Assembly (NCBI GenBank): GCA_002344065.1
Contig: DDTK01000011.1
Coordinates: 124,001-188,000 of the forward strand
From: Flammeovirgaceae bacterium UBA2366
GTDB lineage: Bacteria; Bacteroidota; Bacteroidia; Cytophagales; Cyclobacteriaceae
DNA length: 64,000 nt
Direction: 5' to 3'
In this document: piece after piece, positions 35,156 through 43,018 of the stretch
How positions within the stretch are numbered: the first letter of the stretch is position 1
Layout of the letters: every line of letters starts with the position of its first letter
The notes under the pieces: generated by a model
Told to the model about the DNA's origin: nothing
The model's input: only the letters and a program-made list of their open reading frames with translations
The model's database searches: none
Position numbers and translations under genes: made by a program

Positions 35156-36582
35156 TTAACCGAAATTTCTTTTCTTCTTTATTGTCTTTAAGTCATCAAT
35201 TCCAAAGAATTTAATCATCAGTTCTCCAGTGAGTTTTGGCAAGTGTTCGTACCAATTAACTTTGTCCAACTGGCCTTTATCGTCTACACGTCTACCGTGA
35301 AATATTTTGTTTCGAAGGCCCTTCAGTTCTTCAAAGTCCAAGTCATACTTTTTAGGGTCAACATTAGCGAATTTGAAGTAACTGTCAAATTGGTTAGACA
35401 TTGACATCAATTTAATGTCTGGAACTTTGTTTGGAATTTCAGACTCAAAAGTCGCTTTATCCTCCGGAGCTACAATCTCTGTAATTTGCTTAAGTATCTT
35501 TTTAATGAAATTGTTTGTTTTATCTACTCCATGCACAAACTTATATTCGTCTCTTACTTTATTTGGATTCGGTGGATTCCCTGCCTTATCCCTTTCAATT
35601 TGTCCGGTTAAAATGTAGTGATTGCGCAATTGTTCAAGGATATTATAAAGTATCATGAACTTTGTTTCATTTCCGACCTTTAGAGCGTAGTTGAATCTTT
35701 CAACAAGTTTCGAGACAAGTTCCTTGTTGTCAATTATTGATTTGGAATTAACATTCCTTATCAAGTTGAGTGGATTTTGAGCAAAGTCCCAAATAAATAT
35801 CCCATGTAAGTCCCTATTTTCTTCTTGAACGGTCTCCCTGATTTCTACAAATAGTTTTCCGTCCGCGTATATTCTCGAATGCTGCCAGTCAATCTTCTTA
35901 TTGGTATAAAAGGAGTAGAGGTCGCAAAGTGAGTTTACATGGTCTTTAACTTCTTTTTCAGTTGTGCAAGAATGAATTATTCGAAGTCTTGGTTCCTTTT
36001 CAATATTTACTTTGAGGTCGGTACTTTTATTATTAACAAAGAAATTGTGCTCGGGAATAAACTTAATATTATTGAAGTCAATGAACTCCTTGATATTATT
36101 TATTGGTTCAAATTTAAATTCCTCATTTTTCCATGGGAAGTTGGCATTATACCTATAGTTTAATTCAATCAGTCTAAAGCGGTTTGATTTAAGTAAACAT
36201 TTGATTCCAATTGCTCTGGAGCTTCGTAAATTAATTTTATTCCTTGCAGTCTGATTATAAAATACTCCTTCCCAAATTCTCCATAATCCGTACTCGAACT
36301 CATTCCTTTGTAGAAGTAGTCACAGAAGTCAACGTGAAGTAGTCGTGTTGGAGTTACAACTTTTGCAACAGTGAATTTGGATAATATGCTATAGGAGTAT
36401 TTGGGATCCCATGACATTATTCGTGCAACGTATTTGTCAGCTGGTTCGTGAAATATTTTTAAGAAGAAGTTTGTGTTTGACTCGAAAACTAATTCTGCGT
36501 CATAGTCAAGAACTATGCTGTCGTCTAACTTAAATAAGTCGGAGATGTCAATTTTTAGCTTTAATAAAATTCTTTCGTCCAA
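35156..36582 (-). pseudogene. Frameshifted gene with C-terminal HEPN-like motif (or two overlapping genes)
   Basis: The first part (36582-36169, 137 codons, MDERILLKLKIDISDLF...) ends at a TGA. The next frame, shifted by -1, is open from before 36169 to 35156 with no ATG or GTG: it reads RLIELNYRYNANFPWKNEEF, then continues into NSLCDLYSFYTNKKIDWQ and a helical C-terminal part. The only usable late start is a TTG at 35764, which would discard about 135 well-formed residues. The C-terminus has LRNKIFHGRRVDD, the R-x4-H arrangement typical of HEPN domains. The most economical reading is one ~475-residue gene broken by a single-base shift near 36170-36200. The DNA is AT-richer than its neighbours. 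Function unknown; HEPN proteins are often RNases in defence or toxin systems. Confidence 0.6.
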
Positions 36583-36809
36583 GTCTCTTTCTTATTAGTC
36601 CTCATTTTCTAAAAATTGCTTGCTACCAACACCCGAATATAGTCATTGAATATATCTCCCCAATGGCTGTGGCCCTTACTTTAAAATGGCTATGTATACA
36701 TTTTAGCCTAACCACCACGTTAATTTAACACCATAATAACTTTTTACTTCCAGGTGTAGTACAAACGTCATCAAGAAATAGTATAAGGCCTCCGCGGTTT
36801 AGATGAGCA
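36583..36809. other. Intergenic stretch with a small hairpin
   Basis: About 230 bases without a gene. AAAATGGCTATGTATACATTTT near 36688-36710 can fold, centred on the palindrome ATGTATACAT. Nothing else is recognised. Confidence 0.4.
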
Positions 36810-38993
36810 TTACTCTCCGGGATGGTAAATTCGAGTTGCACGCTTCTCTACGTCCTCCTTATAAAAGGCAACATCTTTAAATTGCATATCGGCATAGCGC
36901 TGGGCCTGGTCGAAGAAGTGAGGCGATAACGGGTCTCCGCTTTGTCCGCCTGCTAAAATACTTTTGGCCTTTACCCGCTCGCCAAACTCAACCACGGCCA
37001 CAAAACTATTCCCGTGTACTCCGTATAACTTTTTTGTATTCGGTCCAGGGCGAGAAGCATAGGCACCCAATGCCCCCCAGTTACCGGACGCCATACCAAT
37101 GGCAATGCTCGGTTCATTATCATCTAATTTTGGAATGATCGATCCATCCAGTCGCTGAAAGCGGTTGACCTCACCCCACGGCTTGTTCCAATCTCCAAAA
37201 TCATCTTTTAATTTTTGAATTGCCTCGGCAAAAATTTCAAGACGCTGTTCATGCGGTGTACCGGTTCCGAAATAATTCACGCGCTCCATAGGCGATAATC
37301 CTTCCGGCCGTGGACCTTTATGCAAATACAAGCTTCCATAAAAATGCGCCAGGGTCATCCCCACCGCTTCCTTCGACACATTCAAATCCCATGAACGCAA
37401 TACCTCAATGGCAGGTTTAAGGTCAGCATATTTCTTCCCGGACTTATCGAATGCATCAATCAAACCCGGTATCAACTTTTCAAAGCCGGTAATGTACGGA
37501 TCATATGCAGTTTCAATCAGCTTATCCAACGTGTATCCGCTCCTTCCGGTGAGTACTTTAATGGCGTGCACACCACGAAAGTTTTCCGGCTCGGTGGCCA
37601 TGTAGTATGGGTAGTTTTCCTTCTTCGGACTGTATTCCAACGCTGCGGTAAATGGTGTAGAGTTACAATTCTGTATCCAGCCGTTACCGGGATTTAAGAG
37701 TTGAATGCAATCCTTTACCTCATGCAAGCCCTGCCAATCGGTTGCCGGGTTACTACCGTCAACGGGTTTAGCGTAATCAAATTGAACATCACGCCTTGGG
37801 ATAAAATTGCCCTGAAAGTATGCAATGTTACCATCGGCATCGGCATATACCGTGTTGTTCGATGAATTGGTTTTCAATTCCATTACCTGCTTAAACGCTT
37901 CATGCGAATTTGTTTTGGTACGGTTATACGATTGTTGTAACGCTTTCGATGGGCTCCACATCATGGCGGTGGCTACCCACTTATCGTCCTGCTTATGCGT
38001 AACCGGGCCGTGATGGGTTCGGTAAATAGGAAATTCCTTTTGAATAAGGGTATCACCACTTTTATAGTGAAGCAACACCTGCTTTTCTATAACAGGTTTC
38101 AATTCATCTCCATAGCGATAGAAATACTTGCCATCCTGTTCTTCGATAGTTTCTAAAAACTCATCCATCACATCCGTGTAGGATGAAGTGTGCATCCACC
38201 CATTTTTTTCGTTGAAACCCTGGTACACAAAAAACTGGCCCCAGGTTACGGCACCATATACATTCAAACCCCGTTCGACCGGGTCGTCAGGGTGGGCTTC
38301 TTCACTAACCACATGCACCTCACCCCGGAAGAAGAATGAAGTATGCGGATTGATCAGCAACATGGCATTACCGGATTCTGTTAATTTACCGGAGATAGCA
38401 AAACCGTTTGACCCTTGAGGATCGGCTGGTGTAAATAACCCTTCGGCTTCCACTAATGCTACTGGTTGATCTTCATAAAACTCTTTAATCTTTCGTGTTG
38501 ATATGGACTCAATATCACCTCCAATGCTACCCTCACTGAAATACATGGGCATCCAGGGCTCAAAACGGGTAAGCAATTTTGGTTTTACTTCCGGATGGGT
38601 GTGCAAATAATAATTGATGCCATCCGCGAAAGCTTGGCAAAGTTTCTTTAACCACTCCGGGCTATTTTCATATTCGGCTATAGCTTCTTCTTTAGTCATG
38701 AATAGGTTGGCGCGCAGATCACTGTACAGTGCATCCTCCCCTTCCACTTCTGCCAACCGGCCAATGGCCCAGGTGTAGTTTCGCTCTACGCGAGGAAAGT
38801 CATCTTCGCATTGAGCGTACAGTAAACCAAAAACAGCATCGGCATCTGTTTTTCCATAAATATGCGGCACGCCAAAATCATCGCGGATAATGGTTACGTT
38901 AGCGGCCTGCTTCTTCCACCTTGAAAAATCATCGTTAACAGTGGTACAAGAAACTGTAACTAAAAGAACAAGAAGTACAATAGTGATTCGCAT
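36810..38993 (-). CDS. Penicillin acylase / AHL acylase-type Ntn hydrolase, lipoprotein
   Basis: 727 residues with a lipoprotein signal peptide (MRITIVLLVLLVTVSC). The Ntn-hydrolase precursor is cut before Ser195, in DPQGSNGFAISG, giving an alpha chain (about 20-194) and a beta chain (195-727) with Ser195 as nucleophile. Other marks: DDFGVPHIYGKTDADAVFGL near the N-terminus, LLINPHTSF, and NSSNNTVYADADGNIAYFQG. Relatives hydrolyse amide side chains such as AHL quorum-sensing signals or beta-lactam side chains. The protein should be at the periplasmic side of a membrane. The ligand is not predictable. Confidence 0.92.
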   Translation of the reverse strand: MRITIVLLVLLVTVSCTTVNDDFSRWKKQAANVTIIRDDFGVPHIYGKTDADAVFGLLYAQCEDDFPRVERNYTWAIGRLAEVEGEDALYSDLRANLFMTKEEAIAEYENSPEWLKKLCQAFADGINYYLHTHPEVKPKLLTRFEPWMPMYFSEGSIGGDIESISTRKIKEFYEDQPVALVEAEGLFTPADPQGSNGFAISGKLTESGNAMLLINPHTSFFFRGEVHVVSEEAHPDDPVERGLNVYGAVTWGQFFVYQGFNEKNGWMHTSSYTDVMDEFLETIEEQDGKYFYRYGDELKPVIEKQVLLHYKSGDTLIQKEFPIYRTHHGPVTHKQDDKWVATAMMWSPSKALQQSYNRTKTNSHEAFKQVMELKTNSSNNTVYADADGNIAYFQGNFIPRRDVQFDYAKPVDGSNPATDWQGLHEVKDCIQLLNPGNGWIQNCNSTPFTAALEYSPKKENYPYYMATEPENFRGVHAIKVLTGRSGYTLDKLIETAYDPYITGFEKLIPGLIDAFDKSGKKYADLKPAIEVLRSWDLNVSKEAVGMTLAHFYGSLYLHKGPRPEGLSPMERVNYFGTGTPHEQRLEIFAEAIQKLKDDFGDWNKPWGEVNRFQRLDGSIIPKLDDNEPSIAIGMASGNWGALGAYASRPGPNTKKLYGVHGNSFVAVVEFGERVKAKSILAGGQSGDPLSPHFFDQAQRYADMQFKDVAFYKEDVEKRATRIYHPGE

Positions 38994-39007
38994 GATCTTA
39001 TTAAAAT

Positions 39008-39055
39008 ATAGTCAATATAGGTATACCGATTAACCTCTATAAAACCGATAGTCAA
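39008..39055. promoter_or_regulatory. Repeat-rich divergent promoter region
   Basis: ATAGTCAA occurs at 39008-39015 and 39048-39055, exactly 40 bp apart, and ACCGAT at 39025-39030 and 39044-39049, 19 bp apart. GGTATACC at 39020-39027 is a palindrome. This lies between the acylase gene and the divergent DUF2207 gene, so it may bind a regulator of both. Confidence 0.3.
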
Positions 39056-39132
39056 AAATTTTGGAGAATATGATTTAGATGATGCGGTCATCCATTTGAA
39101 AATTGACGATCCTGAACTACATTCGAATACCT

Positions 39133-41502
39133 ATGCCTGATCTATATATTGTTGGTCGCCCGCTACGGATGAGTATGGTCGGGTTGGCTTTACTGCTTGC
39201 CTCACTTGCCTGCGCCCAGGAAAGAGTACTCCATTTTAAAAGTTCGCTGGTTTTACAAGCCAACCATGCTATTGATGTAACGGAAACCATCACCATACTG
39301 TCTGCGGGTATCAATTTCAAACGTGGTATTTACCGAACGTTGCCGTTAAATGATGCTAACCTTAGCTATGAAGTAGTTTCCTGTACACGAAATGGGTCGA
39401 AAGAATCCTATTCAATCGAACGAAACAAAAATTCATTTTCTGTTATAATCGGTAACGATTTACTGGAGCCCGGGGAACACACCTATGTAATTATGTACCG
39501 TGTTTACCCTGAGGCAAATGCATTTAATCCCTTTCAATGGTCCGTTACCGGATCCTGGGATTTTTCGATGGACAGTGTAGAGGCTGAAATCCGTTCAGCG
39601 GATGGAAAAATTACCGATTTTAAAGCAAGCCTGGAAAGTGCAAATACATGTAACTGTTCATTTGAAACAGCGGAAAATACCTACGGGCGCGTTATCCTTA
39701 ATGAAAGACTTAAGCCCGGAGATAATTTATTACTTCAAGTCAACTGGGCTACTTCAAACAATACCGCTAACCGGTGGACAAATACAGAACGTATCACCTC
39801 CTTTAAAAGTCTCCTTCAGGTACATGACGACCGAACCCTTACGGTAACTGAGAAAATTACCGTTCAGTCCAAAGGCGTAAACATAATACATGGAATTTAC
39901 AGAGAGCTATTGCCGCAGGCAGATCTGGGAGGTTATGAAGTACTGACCGTGTTGCGTAATAGCCAACCGGAACATTACCAGGTAGAAAGCATGGGCAAAA
40001 AATTTAAAATAAAAATTGGCCATGAAAATATTTTTTTGGAACCTGGGGTGCATGAATACCTGATTCGGTATACGGTTGAACGGGAAGTTCATACCCGGTT
40101 AGATTTTCATTTTGTTTACTGGAATGTAACCGGTAACGATTGGAAATTTCCTATTGACACCGTTGAAGCCACCATCATAATTCCTTCAAAGGGGTTTATC
40201 TCCTTTGATGGCTATTCAGGAAAGCGCGGAAGCAAACAATGTGAGCGTTGTGTAATCGGTCTATTGAATGACTCTACATACCAGGTTCAATCGGCAACCA
40301 CACTTCCACCTGGTTCAGGACTAACGATACTAACCAAATGGAAACATAACCTGAAATTTTCAGAGGTTATCACCAACAGTGTACATGACTACGTACTCAC
40401 CTTAGGTTGGATTATTATTATTGCTGTAATGGTTTTCCTACTTGAGCGAGCACGAAGGCAGGTTAAAACAGAAGTGCAGAAATTACAACCCGGTGAAATT
40501 AACCCCGATGATTATTCTCCCGCGTTACTTACTACACTGGCCAGCAAGTATATTATCACAGAGCACCGTATGAAGGCTTTGTTGTCGTCCTTATTCAATC
40601 TGTCGTTGAAAGGTTATCTTGAAGTTGATGAGGGTTCATCAAAAAGGAGAAGTATAGTTCGTGCCAAAGAGAATACCGAGCCTGTTTATGAAGAGGATGC
40701 AGCCTTGTTCAAACTATTGTTTAAGGAGGATACAACGTTTGAATTTTCAAAGAGAAAATCGCATAAGGTGCAGCGCTTGTTAAGCGATTTCACTTCCTTT
40801 ATGGAAACCCATTATAATATGGAGCAATTCATCCATAATAACTATGGCAAAGTGATTGGCCCGTTCCTGCTTTATTTAGCTGCTATACTGCTCACCGTTG
40901 TGTTCCACTCAGGTGCTGAGCGATGGATGCTACTCGCACCGATACTTGGTTCCGCAATGTTTCCTGCCCTCGCAGAAAGTTTACGCCATATGTTTCTTCA
41001 CGAAAAGGAATTGTTCCACAAGGCCAACTGGTTGCACATATTTTGGATAATTGTTTGTGCCGGCCTTACCGTTGGGGCGTTCATTCTTTTCAACTACCTC
41101 GACATGGCCAGGCCGGTAAACCTTGTTTTGTTTGCGGCCGCTGCCTACCTCTTATCCCATTACTATTACGCCATGAGGGTAAAAACTTCAGAAGGAATGG
41201 CCATTCTCAATTACATCAGAGAGCAAGGCACTACTGCCAATCGGTTAATGAAACAAAAATCGTTTGCCGAAGATGATATGAACTGGCTTAAGAACAACCT
41301 GCCCTTCCTGCAAGCCTACGGTGTTAAACCCAAAATGCTGGATAAACAACTTGGCGTATTAGACAAGAACTTATCGGCTGCTATGGCAGAGTTCTACAGG
41401 ACTGTCAGGGTAGCAAGTACCATCAGTTTTTCTGTTAGTTCATCGTCCTCCAGCGGATCATCCGGAGGTGGTGGCGGTGGCGGAGGTGGTGGCGGCTGGT
41501 AA
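39133..41502 (+). CDS. DUF2207 membrane protein with duplicated ectodomain and poly-Gly tail
   Basis: 789 residues from the ATG at 39133 (TTG at 39103 in frame), signal peptide ending near LACAQE. Two copies of the DUF2207 beta-sandwich follow: FKSSLVLQANHAIDVTETIT/GINFKRGIYRTLP and FKSLLQVHDDRTLTVTEKIT/GVNIIHGIYRELLP. Then come a membrane segment (LTLGWIIIIAVMVFLLERA), a cytosolic part (YSPALLTTLASKYI), three or four more membrane helices, and a soluble region (WLKNNLPFLQAYGV). The end is Ser-rich then eleven glycines and W. Usual DUF2207 proteins have one ectodomain. Function of the family is unknown. Confidence 0.9.
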   Translation: MPDLYIVGRPLRMSMVGLALLLASLACAQERVLHFKSSLVLQANHAIDVTETITILSAGINFKRGIYRTLPLNDANLSYEVVSCTRNGSKESYSIERNKNSFSVIIGNDLLEPGEHTYVIMYRVYPEANAFNPFQWSVTGSWDFSMDSVEAEIRSADGKITDFKASLESANTCNCSFETAENTYGRVILNERLKPGDNLLLQVNWATSNNTANRWTNTERITSFKSLLQVHDDRTLTVTEKITVQSKGVNIIHGIYRELLPQADLGGYEVLTVLRNSQPEHYQVESMGKKFKIKIGHENIFLEPGVHEYLIRYTVEREVHTRLDFHFVYWNVTGNDWKFPIDTVEATIIIPSKGFISFDGYSGKRGSKQCERCVIGLLNDSTYQVQSATTLPPGSGLTILTKWKHNLKFSEVITNSVHDYVLTLGWIIIIAVMVFLLERARRQVKTEVQKLQPGEINPDDYSPALLTTLASKYIITEHRMKALLSSLFNLSLKGYLEVDEGSSKRRSIVRAKENTEPVYEEDAALFKLLFKEDTTFEFSKRKSHKVQRLLSDFTSFMETHYNMEQFIHNNYGKVIGPFLLYLAAILLTVVFHSGAERWMLLAPILGSAMFPALAESLRHMFLHEKELFHKANWLHIFWIIVCAGLTVGAFILFNYLDMARPVNLVLFAAAAYLLSHYYYAMRVKTSEGMAILNYIREQGTTANRLMKQKSFAEDDMNWLKNNLPFLQAYGVKPKMLDKQLGVLDKNLSAAMAEFYRTVRVASTISFSVSSSSSSGSSGGGGGGGGGGGW

Positions 41503-41506
41503 ACTT

Positions 41507-41950
41507 TCAATGATCGTAGCTGATTACGCGGGAGATTTTCCATTGTTGATGCTCGTATTTCCATACATGAACAAAACGGAATGTTCCGCAATCTTCCTTT
41601 CCATTTTCCATATGGCAAAATCTATGCGAGGCTAGCTGAACGGCACCGTAATCACCTATCGGGTAAACTTCCATACTACCCGGCACCAAGGTACGGGTGA
41701 GTCCGAGTTTGCGATCACAATTTCCTTGTATAGCATTCATGGTGTGCGTATAGTTTGTCAGTCCTCCCGTATCGTGGTAAAACTCCAGGTCTTTGGTAAA
41801 CATAGAGCCAAATTTTTCAATGTCACAGGTATTGAAAGCTGTAAAAACGATGCTATCCAGCGATTCAATTTTTTTAAACAAATTATCGGAATGCTGAGCT
41901 GCTACAGCAAGTGAAACAACTATCAGGAATGGAGTCAGGTATAATTTCAT
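41507..41950 (-). CDS. Exported NTF2-like (SnoaL/DUF4440) protein
   Basis: 147 residues from the ATG at 41950 with a signal peptide (MKLYLTPFLIVVSLAVAAQ). The NTF2-like fold is shown by NTCDIEKFGSMFTKDLEFYHD, YPIGDYGAVQLASHRF and FVHVWKYEHQQWKISRVIS. Such domains are found as exported ketosteroid-isomerase-like proteins with unassigned activity. Convergent with the DUF2207 gene, 4 bp apart. Confidence 0.85.
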   Translation of the reverse strand: MKLYLTPFLIVVSLAVAAQHSDNLFKKIESLDSIVFTAFNTCDIEKFGSMFTKDLEFYHDTGGLTNYTHTMNAIQGNCDRKLGLTRTLVPGSMEVYPIGDYGAVQLASHRFCHMENGKEDCGTFRFVHVWKYEHQQWKISRVISYDH

Positions 41951-42135
41951 AGTGGCGATTGGAATTCGCAACAGGCATAACGAAAAACAATGCCGAAAAG
42001 AAACCTTTGATTTCAACCGCTCACACTCGTCAGAAATAACTAACGTGTACAAAATCGCAGATCTTCATGTTCAAAAGTGAACAACCGATATGTTATGTAA
42101 CAAGCAATTAATTATTTTGGACAAAAAAAAAGCTT

Positions 42136-42315
42136 ATGACCATCGATCCAAAATACAAACCCATTCTCCTCGAAGCTTTGGAGGAAATGATGTACAAATT
42201 ATCCCTTCAACTGGCCGAGTTAAAAGGTGGACCGTTAACGCCTGAACGCAAGAAATTAACAGCTAAACAAAATTCAGTGGAAGAATTGCAACACCTGATC
42301 TCAGCAATGAAGTGA
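42136..42315 (+). CDS. Small protein of 59 residues
   Basis: ATG at 42136, TGA at 42313-42315. The product (MTIDPKYKPILLEALEEMMY...AELKGGPLTPERKKLTAK...) is a charged helical protein without Cys. It has good codon composition and lies between two minus-strand genes. No family recognised; perhaps a small regulator or accessory protein. Confidence 0.6.
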   Translation: MTIDPKYKPILLEALEEMMYKLSLQLAELKGGPLTPERKKLTAKQNSVEELQHLISAMK

Positions 42316-42331
42316 CGATTTTTCAGAGCAA

Positions 42332-42802
42332 CTACTCAACAACAGGTTTGCCTGATTCCTTCCATGCTTTAAAGCCACCATCCATATGGGCAACATTTTC
42401 GTAACCCATTTGCTTTAAGGTGGCAGTAGCCAGGGCTGAACGCCCGCCCGAAGCACAATGCAGAATGATTCTCTTGCTTTTATCAAATTCAGGTTTGTAA
42501 TAGGGCATTGACGGATCAGCATAAAATTCCAGCATGCCACGAGGCGCATGTACAGCGCCAGCAATTTTGCCATTCTGCTTAAGCTCTTCAGTTTCCCGAA
42601 TGTCAATTAATACAACATTGCCTTTCGCCAACTCATCTTGTACTTGTTGGGGTGTCAGATTTTCAATTTGTTGTTTGGCTGCCTTAACCATTTCGGCAGC
42701 CGATTTAGGTGCAGGATTAGATTGTGCTAAAAGTAATGATGAAAGAGACATCATCATTATCATCAGCACAATTACGCTGATTTCTCTGTTTGCATTTTTC
42801 AT
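42332..42802 (-). CDS. Exported rhodanese-like protein
   Basis: 156 residues with a signal peptide (ends LSSLLLAQS). One rhodanese domain: VVLIDIRETEELKQNGKIAG, then active-site Cys in IILHCASGGRSALA, then GYENVAHMDGGFKAWKESGK. It may transfer sulfane sulfur in the periplasm. The gene has an unusually strong Shine-Dalgarno sequence for this phylum. Confidence 0.9.
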   Translation of the reverse strand: MKNANREISVIVLMIMMMSLSSLLLAQSNPAPKSAAEMVKAAKQQIENLTPQQVQDELAKGNVVLIDIRETEELKQNGKIAGAVHAPRGMLEFYADPSMPYYKPEFDKSKRIILHCASGGRSALATATLKQMGYENVAHMDGGFKAWKESGKPVVE

Positions 42803-42809
42803 GATTTAG

Positions 42810-42818
42810 TCCTCCTTT
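42810..42818 (-). promoter_or_regulatory. Strong Shine-Dalgarno site of the rhodanese gene
   Basis: Minus-strand AAAGGAGGA, seven bases before the ATG at 42802. Most genes here, as usual in Bacteroidota, have no such site, so it supports this start and suggests high translation. Confidence 0.75.
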
Positions 42819-43018
42819 AGGTTTAGTTAGATGATAAATTTACCTCTTAATCACTAACTCCTGATAAACCAACTATTAATATTTACCCATTTTCACTGAA
42901 TTTACGAACGTTACACCCCATCTGGCCCGATTCAATCACATTGAATACCTATCCCATCGTTCCATACGGAAGAAAGCCCATAGTTTCCTATCTTTAACCA
43001 ACATCAATTTATCGCAAT

